The notes: generated by a model not told the origin, from the letters alone. A DNA stretch of 64,000 nt from Hamiltosporidium tvaerminnensis (GCA_022605425.2 JAKIMF020000011.1:62001-126000), one strand, 5' to 3'; counted from the first letter of the stretch, positions 1 through 13,960 are shown. Program-made: numbers and translations.

Positions 1-74
1 TAAAGTTTACTAAGTTAATATATATATCATAAAGATGTAAAGATTCATCATTGTATTGTGTTAATATATGCAAT

Positions 75-860
75 TGGTTAAAAAAATGGAAACCTAGAAA
101 AATAGCTGCAGTTTTTGAACCGTGGCCTCTTCTACAGTTATACTCTTACTATCTATGAGATAGAGAGTGACTATTCTTAGTTAACTTATAATCCGGATGC
201 TTGTATATAACAATTTTTGCCATACTAATGTAGAACCCCTAAAATACATGCCACAAATACTGATCGATTTCATTACTTTGATATTTGCTGCTTAGTATAC
301 TTTTTGTTCTACTATCTAAACTGATATGGTTTGTTAAAGGACTATTAAAATTATTTGCATAAGTATAGACATAAATTGAAAGGGTGGTAAACAAATAACT
401 CGTTCGATCTCGTAAAAAGGTCGAATTTACTAAAATGAGTAAATAATTTACTTTTTAAAATGGTTATATATAATCATATCATCCTATATACCTGTTTTAC
501 AGTAACACTAATGCAATAAGCTCGATGACGAAACAATATTGGCTAATGATAGAATGTTTTTAAGTAAGGTATAAAATCAAAGCATTTTTTACATAAAAAG
601 ACTTCAAACACAGTATGTCATCTCGTATTGAGAAACTTAATAGAAATTTTATGTACATATCATTACCTCTTTTTTCTAAAATTTAAAGCTTGCTATGTGG
701 TCTCTATACTCTCCTCCACGCTGTACTTATCACGCATTTTGTACATATCTTTTGAAATGTTTTTTTACTTTTAGAATGAATGTTTCGCCCTAACATTTCA
801 CTAGCTGAAGTTAAAGAGTCTGTTTAAATGAGGCATAGTAACCTGTTTGGATAGTTACTT
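75..860. repeat. M block, copy 1 (diverged direct repeat)
   Basis: This stretch aligns in the same orientation with 52170-52880. The clearest shared segment is 323-420 against 52361-52458: both start with gatatggtttgtt, continue through ttatttgcata and agacataaatt, and reach aaataactcgttcgat followed by tcgtaaaaag. Upstream, the stretch around atgccacaaatactgat (about 249) matches aaatgccactaatgctgac in copy 2. Downstream, tctctat-actctc with tttgtacatatctttt (about 700-765) matches the corresponding run near 52745-52800. Differences include transversions and indels. The copy-2 stretch holds an 87-codon open frame, but copy 1 has several stops and length changes there, so I do not regard the block as coding. 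Function is unknown. Confidence 0.65.
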
Positions 861-899
861 AAATACTTTTTACATGCTCACGTATATGCAAAAGCTATG

Positions 900-2110
900 A
901 AAGAACACTTACAAAAAAAAAATTTATTATCGAGCAATATTTGATTTTGGAGATAAATGCATTAAGACCTTTATTATTTTAGATAATTTCGCTTTATAAA
1001 CTTAAAAAAAATTGTCTAGGGCAATTTACGATTTATATCAACATATACTTTAAATATGGCCTATATCTTTCATTTTCTAAGTACTAATATATGTAGGAAG
1101 ACTTAATTACAATGCAATTTAATTAATTATGTGATTATAATTTCTTATTAATTTCGGAAAATTAAAGTTTTTTTTTTTTGAACCTAAAAATATTTATTCT
1201 ACATTAAACAGTCAAATACATTTTTAAGCATTTTTTTCACAGCCATTAAACATTTTCTCTATGATTATATAATCTTACTATTCTTATGTATCTAAAATAA
1301 GAAACATTTATTAATTTTTTTTTACTTCTTGAATATTTTATATGTATATAACAAACTTCCTATGTCAAGTTTCTACATATTACCTTGTTATTTACAACAA
1401 ATTTTTCTTTCAAAAATAAAAGTATTCTTTTGATGCGATGTATCAAACGATTTACAACAATTTAATAAAAGATTTGCAAAATAAATCTAGATTAAATTAT
1501 TTCTCGGTTTAAAGACTTTTAAAAATTTTAAAAAATTAAAGCAAAAAATATACAAACGCTGAAATTTAACAAACTGTAAAATTACCTAGAAAAAGTCATA
1601 ATAATATTTACTGACTTATGTTTTTCATTCGTTTTAAAATATTCAACTCATTGGCTTTTGATTTTAATTTATTCCTTACATTTAAACATTTTTATCTCAT
1701 TATTTTTAAATTAATTAAATTTAGTTAGATAAATTCTAAAAGAATATAAAAAGCTGTACTTGAAATTTTAAAAATTCAAAAATAAAATCTCTTTTTATGG
1801 AGTAAGTTCTTTAATTTATTTAAAAGTAATAAAACATTTGTTTGGTATCAATTATCGTTTTTTTCTTAGGAACTAATTTAGTTTGATTTTTTCTGGCTTG
1901 CTATTTTAAAACACAATACAATATATTATGCTATGATAATTTATTTACTGGATTAATAGCAAAAATACTTTCGTTTTATTTACGACTGAAATATATATTA
2001 CACTTCCTTGCAATAAAGTAAGACTTCGTAGAATATTAATTTTGTACTATTTTCTATCTAATTTTTGAAAATCTTTTATATATTAATCATAAAATAATTT
2101 ATAATTTACT
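900..2110. other. Unassigned A+T-rich spacer
   Basis: I see no gene and no match to the other blocks. At the equivalent point in the 52-56 kb region, block M is followed by BC4 (about 2.4 kb) before F3, whereas here M is followed by this 1.2 kb and then F1. Either BC was never present, or it was lost or replaced. I could not find the conserved BC core in it. Confidence 0.5.
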
Positions 2111-2129
2111 TTCTTAATATATACTCTAC

Positions 2130-5100
2130 TAGAAACGTATTACATATATATAAATTAAAAAATACTTACTTGTACTATAAAGATTAATTATATTTTTTTT
2201 TCGTCGAAATTTTAGCCTATGTTTATAACAAATGAAATAATATTTTAAAAAAAGAGCGGAATCCAATTTAAGACTTAGGATATACATAGGTTTCAATTAA
2301 ATTTTGTTATAATTTACAAAATATACTAACATATAAAGTCCTAGAGTTTGAACCAAAAAATATGGGTGAAGCAAATTTAAAAGAAGATATTATTTTTAAT
2401 TAGAAGTGCCTGAATAACAAAAGATATACTTAATACAACTAGGAAGAGTGGAAATTTATTTTAAAAAATATACAAACATTTTCTATAAAAAGCATTCACT
2501 AGGTAATACACTAATTTAAAATTTTTTTCTATTAAAGTTTTCTTGCATATCATTAACCCTATTCAAATATCTCCTACTTAAAAACTTAACCTACATTTCT
2601 TCTTCTTCTGCAAATAATTCTTAGAATCTAAAAAAATTCTGAGATTACATAGCTATGATATTTTAAATATATCATCAAAGCATCTACGATTCCAATTTGA
2701 AACATTTGATTTTCGCACTTTGTTGCAACAAACACTATAAATGTAGCAAACATATCAAAAGTTATATATATTTCTACTTCATCTGACACAAAAAATATTT
2801 TTTCAAAGATATTGTAGTTGTACATATAAACTTTCAAAAAAACAACACAAGAGCTTTTCATTTGTTCTAATTTAAACAAAAATATAAATTTTCAAATTGT
2901 TCTGGATTTTAGCCAAGATAGAAACTTTTAATGTCTACGGTTCATATACACTCAAAATTGTTCATGAACATCAGAATATTCTTCACAGATCTTAAATATA
3001 GCAGATTAAATAAACAATAGACATTAAATCCCTTACTGCCTCTTGTGCTTCTTTCACTTCTCCCGCCTCAAAATACTAGAAATTTTGTTCAAATAGAAGG
3101 AAAGGATACAATTAAATTCAAAACCTTTTCTTTTTAAAAATTATTTCAAGAATACGGAAATCTGGAATCAATTTATAGCAACCAACCCTTGATTCATAAA
3201 CTTTCAGGGCGTTGTGCCAAATATCCAAAAGCCTCATAATGTTACCTAATTGTCATATATCTATCTATAACCGGAAGCAATTTCTAAAAGAAATTCATTT
3301 TTTTGCAATTCCTTGGGATGAAGAGAAAAGTTGTGAACATTAAATATACTCAACCTTGGCGCCATTTCACTCATTTCGTTTATTCATATTCATATTGTTT
3401 GATACCTTTCCTCATCTCAATTTTTCTAGAGGAAAAAATATTTTGATTTCAGAACATAAGGGTAGAAATTAAAAAAAATTTATAACAAAGAAAATTGTTA
3501 AGACGTAAAACTTTATTAAATTTAATGCTACTGCTAATCTATTTATATTTTATAAGTAGTACGGATTGTTTGAATTTCTACAATATATTTTTTTGTTTTT
3601 AGAATTAAACACTGTAGTATTATTGAAACATCATTTTAGTAGGTTTGCTTTAAATAGATATAGAATTCTTCAATTTAATAATTAAGCTTCTTCAATAAAG
3701 ATTTGTATGTTAAATCAATTTATTCTTTATATTATAGGATTTCTATCTTTTAATACATCAATTTATTTCTAAAACACACGAAAAACTTCCAACGAAATGT
3801 ATAATATATTTAAAATACCTTTTACTAAGATTTAAATCATATATATTTAAAATTATGTAATTTTAGTCTGATGAGGAATTTAAATTGATTTTAAAGAGTT
3901 TTTCATTTATAACGTTCTAATAAATATTTCGGAATATAAATAAAAACATATTTTGAATAATTAAAGGCAAAGAAAAATTATTCTGACATTTTTTTTTATA
4001 TTAAATAGAAATTTGATTAGAAAAAATTGTTTATTCGCAGATATTTGATTATGATTTTGATCTTTAAAACTATTTAAGTTTCATCAAATAAAAACATTTT
4101 TTACCCATATTCTTTAAATTATCTTTCTAATTATTTTCTTTAAATTATGTAAATAATCTTTTCTATAGAATTTAGTTAGTAAAAATCTTGAATTATATAT
4201 TTAATGATTTAATTTCTGCCAATAAAGCATTATAAAAATTAATTAAGTTCATTTGCAGTATTTTCATTAAAAAAAATATTAATCCTTTTAAAACAAACTC
4301 AAATGTTATATATTATTTCAAGCATCAAAAAACGTCTAGTTTTTACATAGAATTTTACTTATCAGTTCTTATGTACCTCTTTCGAACTTAATTATCCTAG
4401 ACTTCTATACAAAGTGAATTAGAATAAATTCAATAAGCTTGTAAAGCTTTCTATATAGTTTGAATCTATTGCATCGAGTATGAGTAAGGTCGAATCCCGC
4501 TTTTTCAGTCAATATTTACGCTCTATTCCTGCTTATTCTACAATTATAGAGCCCGAAAGGCTTTCGCTAAAATATAACTTAGGGGCTTAAAGGAGAACCA
4601 TATAGACAAGTAGTGTCTTTTAACACGAGTAACTTATAATCGATTTCCTAGTTCAAATGTTTGCGTTAATCTATCTCATATCAGCAAGTTTTTAATCAAG
4701 ATTAGCAAAGCTAGGTTTTGTAATTTTACTTAGCAATGAACTATATATTTTACGCAGTCACAATTTATTGTATAAAAAATTATAGACTTAGTAATAAACA
4801 CGCGCGAACCGTTGGCCAACATTCTTTCTACAAACTTAATGAATCACCCGAAAACGTAAAGGTATTTTCTCATTCGAAATCTATATAAAGATTTCATACA
4901 AAGGATAAATTGATCATTTGCTAGCTAATTGTTTTAAACGTAGCTATCTCATCTTCATTTTTTCGAAAATTTTAAAACCTTTTTATATGTAAAATTATAG
5001 TTTCGTTTCGAAATTACCCGAAATAGTGCAAAATTTTGTGTTTCTTGTAATCTATATGATTGTAAAAAATTGTTTTAAATTCTCAAAAAAAATAATTGTG

Positions 5101-8100
5101 CTAATTTGTACCAAAATAGAGAAGAACCACTAACTACTTTTCTTCATGTGCAATTTTAGAATTGCCTAAAACAATTTATTTACAATTCAACTATATTTTT
5201 TTTTAAAAAAAAGGCTTGAAATTTTTAAAAATAGAGAACAAATATTCTATTTTTGCCTATTTGATAAATAAGATAAAAATTGGTATTATTTCAATTTTAG
5301 ACTATTTTTTTTGCAATATTGTATGGCCTTAAAGTCTCCAAAATTCGATAATTTTAGGTTAATCCTTATTAAGCATAATTTCTAAATAGTATATTATACT
5401 ATTAAAGCCAAAATATCAGCTATTATAGATACTGAACCATTTTCTATGCCGATTTTTACCAAGTTCTGGATTATATTTGTGCGACTCTCTGGAAGCCACT
5501 GTCTTTAAAATTTATACTTTCAAAACTATTTCCTAATTTTGATTTTATCATTTATTAGAATTTTAGGAGTAATTGAATGATTTAACCTTGGCATTTCATA
5601 CTAGTGAACCTTTTATGTGTATCGCAAAATATATGTAAAATCCTAATATTTAATTATTCTTTAAATTACTATGTATGCTATTAACTAATATATATACTCT
5701 GAAAATATTCTAACAAAATCTTAATATGAATAGATGCTCTCGAAAGCCTTTTATTGTATAAAAAATTATTTAAATTAACGTAATTTCAAATTTTTAAACT
5801 GAAAAAATATCAGAAACAAAAACGTATATATATCAAAAGATGAAAACTAATAGCGCATAAAATATATTATTATGCCTAGTTTTGTAAATTTTGCATTTAA
5901 TGGCATTTCGAAATATCTTCTAGTTTAATAAGAATTTATATATCTTTAATTTTAGAACTTAATCTAATTACTGACTTGATTGGCTAAGGACCTAAATATT
6001 ATGTTAATTTGTAAAATATTATATAAAATCTTTGTCAAATTTAGCATCTATTTATATCTTTTTTAAATACTACCTTATGCTTTTTTAAAGATTTTATACA
6101 GTTTGACAATATATATTTTTTTTTTCGATATTTACTTAAAAAATAAGCCGCAAATCTCATTCGCTAATATCCAATACTGCATATTAAGCGAAATAAAAAA
6201 AATAATTTGTTGCTTTGATTTTAAATTTATCTTTTTCTTGTTTTTCACGATTGTACTTTATATTTTTCATTTTAGGATGGATTAAATAAATTACAATAAG
6301 ATATACTTTGTTGAGATCCAGCTACTACATAAATATACTCTGAATTTAGATAATTATAATTTTGAATTCTTTATATTTATTTCGAAGAACTTAAGACTAA
6401 TTTTAAAACAAATGGACATAATACACTAGAGCTTAAGAATCATTTTTAATCCTGCAATTTCAAGATCATTTTAGACTTATATATACTATAACTAGAAATA
6501 TATTATAAGAAATTTTTTTACCATTAATTTATATAGTCTTAAAAAATTAGACCTATGAACACAAATGATAAACAGATTTGGGATTTGAATGAAATATGGA
6601 TCATCAAAGCGAGAGATTTGGGCAATCAAAAAAGCCATAGAGAAAACCTACTTTAATAAAATTATATTTTTTAAAAGAAAGAATGTAACAAAAAAACTGT
6701 TCAAAAATATTTTAATATATTTTTTATAAGTCGAATCAAGGATTTCTAGATTAGATATTGACTATATTTAATCTAATAACTACCACGTCAAAAGACAATC
6801 TACATGTTTGAAAGTTTTTCTTTATGATACTTAAAAATCATTTTTGTTAAAAATATCTTAAGATCTTCTATTGATTTAATAACAAATTTTTATTTTAGTC
6901 TAAATACAAAAAATAATTTGCAAATATTTTGATTTTAAAAGACTCTGAAAATTATACATTAACAAATCAAAATTTAATGATATTTTTTTTTTGTATGTAC
7001 AGTATTCACGAATTACTAAGATATATTTCTATTCAAGTGCATAACCTTTAATAATCTATCAAAAAAACCATTAGTTTGGGTCGTAATGAGAAACATATGA
7101 TATGTACTTGTTGTATTCTTTTTAACCATAAACTTTAAAAAAATAGATCTTCTTTCACAAATACAAATTAGATTTAATAACTTAAACACAAATAGAAAGA
7201 GATGATATATCATAAAGTATGATTCAACGCATTTTTGGTTCGTAAATCGCTGTATCTGTCGTTCTCGTTATTCTCCGCAACAAACAAAAAGCTTTTAAAT
7301 TTTTTTTTCTCTTAAATCTAGTTTGTAACAACAAATATCGTATTTTGAAATTAAATAAATTCAAAGTGTCTTTTTTTAATCGAGTATTGTAATCTTTGCA
7401 CAAATATCACATTTGTACTTCATTTCATATCATTTACAAAATTACAAAATAATTTAACATTGTATCTGCTTATTAAAAAAAATCTTGGATTGAGAAAATA
7501 AATGCAAAGCAAACTGATTTCATTTAATATTTCAGTAGCCAAACAACTAATTTTTTTCACTGTATCTTTTAATCTACATCTTTTGTAAACAGAATTTTTG
7601 AATCAAACATAGGGAATAACCTCTGTAAAAGAAATTCAAAAAACCATTGAGAAATATATATCATTCTAATATATTAATCGAAAATTAAGAATTATGTTTT
7701 GACTAATTGTCGATTTTTTTTGGATTTATATTTAGTTTTTATTTTTTTGAAATCTTATTATCTGCTTAAAGAGAAATATATTATAGAATTACATTAAATA
7801 ACAAATAATCGTACATTTGCTTGTTCATTTTTTAGAAGTACATAAATCTTCTGTTTTTTTTAATTAGTTTATTTAAAATTTTGAAAGATTTATTTCTTAG
7901 TATTTTACGTCGAAATTCCGTTTTCATTTACTTTCCTCGCAGAATTGATTATGAATGATGACTTTGCCGTTAGAAGCCTTTTGAGGTGTTTATAACTGCA
8001 AATGTGACAAGAAATTGAAATTATCACATTTTGATTTAAAGTCGATTTTTATTGTTTATACTTTTAATTAACAAACGGCTTTGTTTGAGTGTTTTGAGAC

Positions 8101-10380
8101 AAATTTAGAAATATAAAAATTAGCATCTTTTAATTCAAAGTGCATAAATAAGGGTTATATGTAATGATTTGAACAGTAAAAAGCCCATTTAAAGATATAC
8201 AATTCTTGTTCAAATTTTTTCTATAATTGTCTTTTTCTTCGAAACATATAATATCGTTTTTTGAGGTAAATTTTTAAAAAATATACATGCCTCTTAATAA
8301 TATCTGTTGATTTACCACTACAACTTGTATACTATTTCTAAAAAGTAGAAGACCTTCTCTTAAAAATTTAATATTTATACAGTGATAATGTTTTGTGGTT
8401 GTAACGCACAAAAAAGAAGTTAAATATTTATTATATAAATTGGATAGTTAATTATTTTGACTTTTAATTCTAAAATTTTGAATTTAATATCGAATAAATG
8501 TTTGATTATTAGATAATATATATTTTTCAAAGAAAAAACATATAATGGAGTTAAATTTATTTTAAAAGTAATAGAAATCTAGCATGATGGTATAAAATTA
8601 ATTTAAAAACACGTAACTCTTAAAATATGATTTTTTGCAAATATATTACACAATTTGTATATAATGTGAACATCGAAGATTTAGGCAAGTCAAATTATTA
8701 ATACGGATCTGGATAAATTTTAACATTTTATGACCAGAATTTTAAATTTCAATTTTATTATTGTGAATTAAATTACTTTAAAAAAAAGACGATTTTTGTA
8801 AGATTAAACCCTTAAAATAGGTTAAACTTGAGATTAACAATTATAAAATTTTAAAATATATAAAATGAAGTTATATGTAGATAAAAAAATAAAAAATTTG
8901 AACACAAATATCTTACATCTTATTTCTCATCATTACCTTTCTAGTAACAAAAAAATCAATATACTTTATTTTAGAGATTATCTCTTCACTATATTACAAT
9001 TTTTTAAAATCAAACTATATTATGTCTTTTATTATACAGTTTTAAAGAGTTACTTTTGTTTTTTTCTTTTTATATCCTTAATGTTGTAATTAATACGAGA
9101 AAACTTAGTAATTTCATGCTATTAGCTTTATAGGTTATATTTTTGCTCTAAAAATATATCCATAATTTTAAAATCTCGTAATCTTTATTTTCTAAAATAT
9201 ATCATTTATCAATATCTTAAGTTTGAAACGAATTTTCCCTTATTTTAAGGTTGGTCAGAATTTTTTTGATTTTTAATTTTTAAATTTGATTGCAAAATAA
9301 AAAATCGGAAATTTTGTCCATTAACACCTGATATTGCTCAATGCTATATAGCGAAAGAAAGCAAAGTATAAAAAATAATTTGATATAAGCGCAAATTATA
9401 TACTAAAAAAAGCTCTCAGTTGTTGTATGCAAATGATATTTTGTAATGGATGGAAACCGTGTTATGATGTAGAAATATCCATGAATTAACTTTATCATAG
9501 TTTGCCTAGAATATAACCTACTACTCTTTTTTATTTGGTTAGCATTCTGTATCATAAACTATTTGACATGTTTAATTTTTCCAACTACAAAAAAATTATT
9601 CTGAAGAGATGATTTGAACAAGTTTTCATAAAGAAGGTTCTTTTTATAAAAAACGAATATATTTAAGGTTATTTATAAATCAGAGATTAATAAATTTGAT
9701 TGGATTTGTGGGTAATTGTATTATGGTAAAGTTAACTATTTTCTACTTGCTAATTCTATAGTGGAAGGGGATAACCACAATATAAACCTAATATTTGAAA
9801 ATAATTTATGAAGTGATTTGTGAACTTATAGTCTTATTTTTTATTGGAATAGAACATCACTACATTTTATGCTGTTTCTTTTGAGATTTTAAGAGGGTGA
9901 GTCGGTCTAGAAATAGATTTTGTTTTACAAATCTATTATGTTGTTTTATATAGAACCAGATTATAGACCGCTCTTAAACTTGTAGGTAATTTCGATGCGA
10001 AACATAGAATTCTAGCTTGTCACATTCGGGTAGAAGACTTGGCGCAAGAAAAATATAAAAGTAAACAACAATTTTTGAGTTAGTAAAACCATACATAAGA
10101 TTTACTGTTGGTATGACATTGCCTATATATGTTGACCTCGGCTACTTTGCTAAAATATATCTTACTTGTAACTTTGTGATACGGAAATTGTAGAGTAATT
10201 TTGAATAGAGAAACTGCTGGGGAAGCTTAGTATGGGGTTCGGTCGTTCGATTAAATCCTGCAACGAATATTAAGGAACTCTATTAAATTGCCTTCCTATA
10301 TAATTTCGTTCTACGCGTTTGTAGAAAGGGTTCTGAATGCAGTTATCATAAGTGTATTGATAGTGTAAGGAGGTAGTCGG
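2130..10380. repeat. F block, copy 1 (about 8 kb diverged direct repeat)
   Basis: This is the first of three colinear copies (others about 21.05-28.74 kb and 55.79-64.0 kb). Markers in the same order in all three include: a 'cttgta-tataaa' start (2166, 21147); a 'gaataacaaaa' segment (2410, 21390, 56093); a 'ctttcagggcgttgtg' segment (3200, 22180, weaker at 56880); 'ataagggtagaa' (3456, 22439, 57130); 'tctttaaaactatttaagttt' variants (4060, 23010, 57669); an 'agtctccaaaa' segment (5330, 24275, 58928); 'attgagaaaat' (7487, 26478, altered at 61140); and the hairpin near 9.2, 28.2 and 62.9 kb. Offsets stay near 19.0 kb (copy 1 to 2) and 34.7 kb (copy 2 to 3). The 3' part (about 9.75-10.3 kb) matches copy 3 well: ggataaccaca at 9768 and 63458, and aaatcctgca at 10252 and 63885. 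No open frame is kept among the copies. The origin, decayed large element or noncoding duplication, is unresolved. Confidence 0.7.
9203..9343. repeat. Decayed inverted repeat in F1
   Basis: The arms 9203-9239 and 9307-9343 flank a 67-base spacer and still pair at roughly 22 of 37 positions by hand alignment. This is the same place in block F as the perfect palindrome at 28149-28326. The spacer keeps the shared 'attttttgattttta ... aaatttgattgcaaaata' pattern seen in the other copies. On its own it would not be called; its position makes it a likely relic. Confidence 0.45.
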
Positions 10381-10399
10381 TCACATATGTAAAATTTAA

Positions 10400-11480
10400 A
10401 ACTCCGTGAATGTATGAAACCCCCGTAACACATGTCTTTTTATTTTAACAGGTGACGTTGTTCTATATATTAAGTCATGTATCGTTTTTTAAAGCTTTTA
10501 TATATTTTTTTAATCGAGCTATTCCCTTTTATAAATTAATTTCATTTTTTTATTTATTTTATATTGTATCTATTATATATTTTTTAAGCGATGTATATTT
10601 ATTATTAAATTAGTTTAGTTCTATAATTTATTCCGATTTAAAAAGATTTTATTTTTTTATTTATCATGGATTTATTATGTCGTTATTTAATTCAAAGCTT
10701 TTCGCAATACACTTTTTTTTCGGAATTTGAATATAAAAGCTTTCTCTAATATGGTGATCAAAATTCATTTCTGTTCGACTCTTCATATCTCCCTTTTATT
10801 TAAATAACAGTCAGCCTATACCAAGATATTTTTTTTTAACTTCATATTTATATTACATTTAATTTTTTTACTTTTTAAATGAATACTACAATTTTAAATG
10901 ACTGTGAAAAGTTATGCAAATCTTTAAAAATGAAAATTGCATTTTTATTTTATTCATTGCACAATAGTTATTTGTAAAATATAAAATTAAGATTTTCAAT
11001 TAATTAATAGTACGTAGAATACTTCGTATTTTGGCTAAATACTTATTTTACAAATATAGTACTTTGGTAGGTTTATATATTCCTTCTTTTTCGATTTATT
11101 TGCCTATTATTTTGTTTTAAGTCATATATATTGTTCTAAATTGAATCTTATCGCATATTAGTAGTAGAATTTTAATATTTCTTACACAGTTAAGATAATG
11201 TATTTTTTCTTATTATATACTTTTAAAGTTTGAATATTTTTAATGGTGCTTATAATATAATACATATATTTTTATATCCTCTAAATAGGTTTTTTAGATC
11301 ACTAGTGTAGGTTTTTTAGTTATTTTGTTATTTATATTATGATCTACAAAACTTTAGGCTCTATATCGATCAAAACATTTTTAGTTCATTATTTATGCCT
11401 AATATGAATTTAGTAAGTAGTATTTGATGTTGATATATAATATTGATCTTTAAAATAAAAAATTAGACTTTCTTAATTGT
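10400..11480. other. Unassigned spacer between F1 and BC1
   Basis: I see no gene. The first part (10000-10440), overlapping the end of F1, is less A+T-rich than its surroundings. The remainder is T-rich with scattered tttttt runs. A weak resemblance to the sequence upstream of BC4 (about 52.9-53.3 kb) is possible, but I could not make a convincing alignment. Confidence 0.4.
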
Positions 11481-13960
11481 AGTTGTCGTTTTTTTCTTCG
11501 TTAAATTTTTTTATGTTCAAAATTTTAGTTTTTTAAATATTTTTGTTATGTTTTTTAAGTTTAGAATTTTAATTATATCAAGTTTATTTTACTTAAATTT
11601 ATGTTAGTTGTATTTTTATTTACTTTTTTTCTAATTTGTTTACATTTTTCTCAGATAATTCATTTATTATTCATTTGCTAAGTTAATTAGTCCTCTATTC
11701 AAGCAGTTTTCTTCATATAAAACAATTCTGGAGCTTTTAATCTGTAATTTTCAGAATAAAGTATGATTTTATCATATTTTAATTAAATTTCGTTAATTTT
11801 ATAGCAATTTTATATTCATTAATCTTAAAATTCTGTGTTTTATTGTAAATGGTTGTTTTGGAAAATATGAATAAGTAGTATTACTTCTTATATGATTTTT
11901 GAGTGTTAAGTCTAATAAGCTTATAAAATTTACCATAATTGGAAGTTTTGGAGTGTAAGGTCTTAGCTGTTTTTTTAATGTTAGATTATACCTTTGGACT
12001 ATCTAAACCTAACTAATTATCTAAAAATAATATTTTTTTATCTTGGTCATTATACGTTGTGTTTGACCTAAATATGGCCGTATTAAATTTTGTAAAATTG
12101 TTTCCAAAAGCTATAAATACATTTAGTAAAACAATGATCATATAGGTTATTCATACATAGCTTTGAATTTCTATTTAATCTCATATTAGTTTCTTCTCCT
12201 AAAATTGAGCAAACTGCTTTGTATTATATATGTATTGCTTCTTGGTTTAAAAAGAATATAGAGCTAAGTAAAAGAAAGATATAGATATGAAAAAGAATTT
12301 AAATTTCATGTATAATACGTTCTAGAGAATTTATTAGAAATGTAATACCATTTATTTTGTTGAAATAATATGCTATTCTTTAGATCTATACAGACATTAA
12401 TTTATTTTTACTAAATCATACAATCTATATTCGAGAGTCTTGATATTTGATTCATCTTTAAATATTCATACAAAAATTTCGTTTTAAACTATTAACTCAT
12501 ATTTGACTAATTTAAAACATAAATTGTTACATTTTTAAAGATATTCTTTAGTTTTCCATTATTTTATATTTTTACTGGACATATATAGTAGTTTACTCTA
12601 ATTATCTAGAAAATTAAATTTAAATAAATTGTATAGTATATTAAAATGTCTCGGACTGATAACTCTGTTCTTATTATACTACTTAAACATTAGACCTAAA
12701 TTTCAATATCTGTTTTTACATTTATTATTCGTTAATTTGAATGCTCTTGAATTATCTACCTAGTTAGAATACAATTTCTACAACTATTTTTTAAATGGTT
12801 TGGATATCTGCTATTTGGGTTTTTTTGATCTTTAACTTTCACTGTACCAATACAGATTCACACAAAAAAACAATTCAACTAAAAAATAATTTAGATAATA
12901 TTTTAATTTAGTATGAAAATAGGATGAATCTTTAATAAATATATAGTTTGCTATAAACTTAATTTTATACCACATTTTTAAATATATATTTTTTTATAGC
13001 TTTACAGCTACGAACAACTCTTTATATAATAAAGAAACACCTATACTAATCTGAATTAGAAGATATTGATAACATTTTTATATCTAGATATATTTATAAG
13101 AGGGTATTAAATGTGAAGATTAAAAAAAACATATTTTTTTATCAAATCGGTTCTGTATTATAAATCAAAAAATAAAATTTCGATGAGTTTGTTTGTCGAT
13201 TTATAGCTAATTATATTGAAATTATAATTTGTATACTTAAAATTTAAAAATAAAAACAATTGAATATTAAAAATCACTAAAACTATAAGTGAGCTTCAAT
13301 TCTAAATGTTGTGGCATCTTTTACAAGTAAATTAGTACTTTTTCATTTTGAAACTTCTGATTCTTCCTTATATGAATAAAGATTAAACTAATTTAGAGGA
13401 ATAGAACTTCTGCCACAACCAACTGATATATTTTTACTAGAATATTTGCACCTGTAATATATTATCTCAAACTATCCAAGCGGATTCGGATTATGGAATG
13501 GTATATCTAAGGTTATTTACACTTACCTTGTTCAAAGTGTAGTCACCAAGAACTCATCTGATCTTGTTTGAAGTCAAAATTAACTAAATAATTTAATGAA
13601 TTCACTCATAATATATTGGTACATAAATACACTATATCATTAACTGGAATTACAATAACGCGAAGGCAAAGAGCTCAATTATGAGACGCCTTAGTCTGTT
13701 TGAAAAGATTCGAGGTAAAGTTGTATATTATAAAGAAAAAGATAAATTAATATAATGAAATTTATAAGTTATAATTTTAAAAATTAATAGATTTTATTTG
13801 CTCTACATCACAAAACACTACTCTTGTATATTTGCTCTAAATATTTCTTTTAAACGTTAAACAAATTCATTTTTCCTTCGTGATATATGAGTGAAGTGTA
13901 GGCTCTATGATTGAATTGTTTTCTTCTTGATAAAATGTGTTCTTCTTATTATAGAAATCT
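11480..13960. repeat. BC module, copy 1
   Basis: This is one of four direct copies (others about 18.92-21.04, 33.00-35.40 and 53.28-55.76 kb). Shared landmarks in order: 'ttcaagcagttt' (11699; 53513), 'agaataaagta' (11753; 53572), 'ataaaatttac-ataattggaag' (11924; weaker in the others), the 72-base core at 12016-12087, 'attgagcaaactgc' (12205; 19339; 54032 with one change), a 'gagcttcaattctaaatgttg' segment (13292; 20406), and the C part from about 13520 with 'aactcatctgatctt' (13552; 35009 with one change). The copy belongs to a subfamily with BC3: the stretch 13350-13387 is nearly identical to 34797-34834. It runs directly into block D1, whereas copies 2 and 4 run into block F. No open frame is preserved across copies. 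Confidence 0.72.
12016..12087. other. Ungapped 72-base conserved core of BC, copy 1
   Basis: This stretch aligns without gaps to 19151-19222 and 53845-53916, and with one base of difference in length to 33500-33570. By hand count it differs from copy 4 at 6 of 72 positions and from copy 2 at 10 of 72, well below the divergence of the flanking repeat. It contains 'tcttggtcat' and ends in 'ctaaatatggccgtattaaa'. Its function is unknown; a protein-binding site or a transcribed motif are guesses. Confidence 0.6.
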
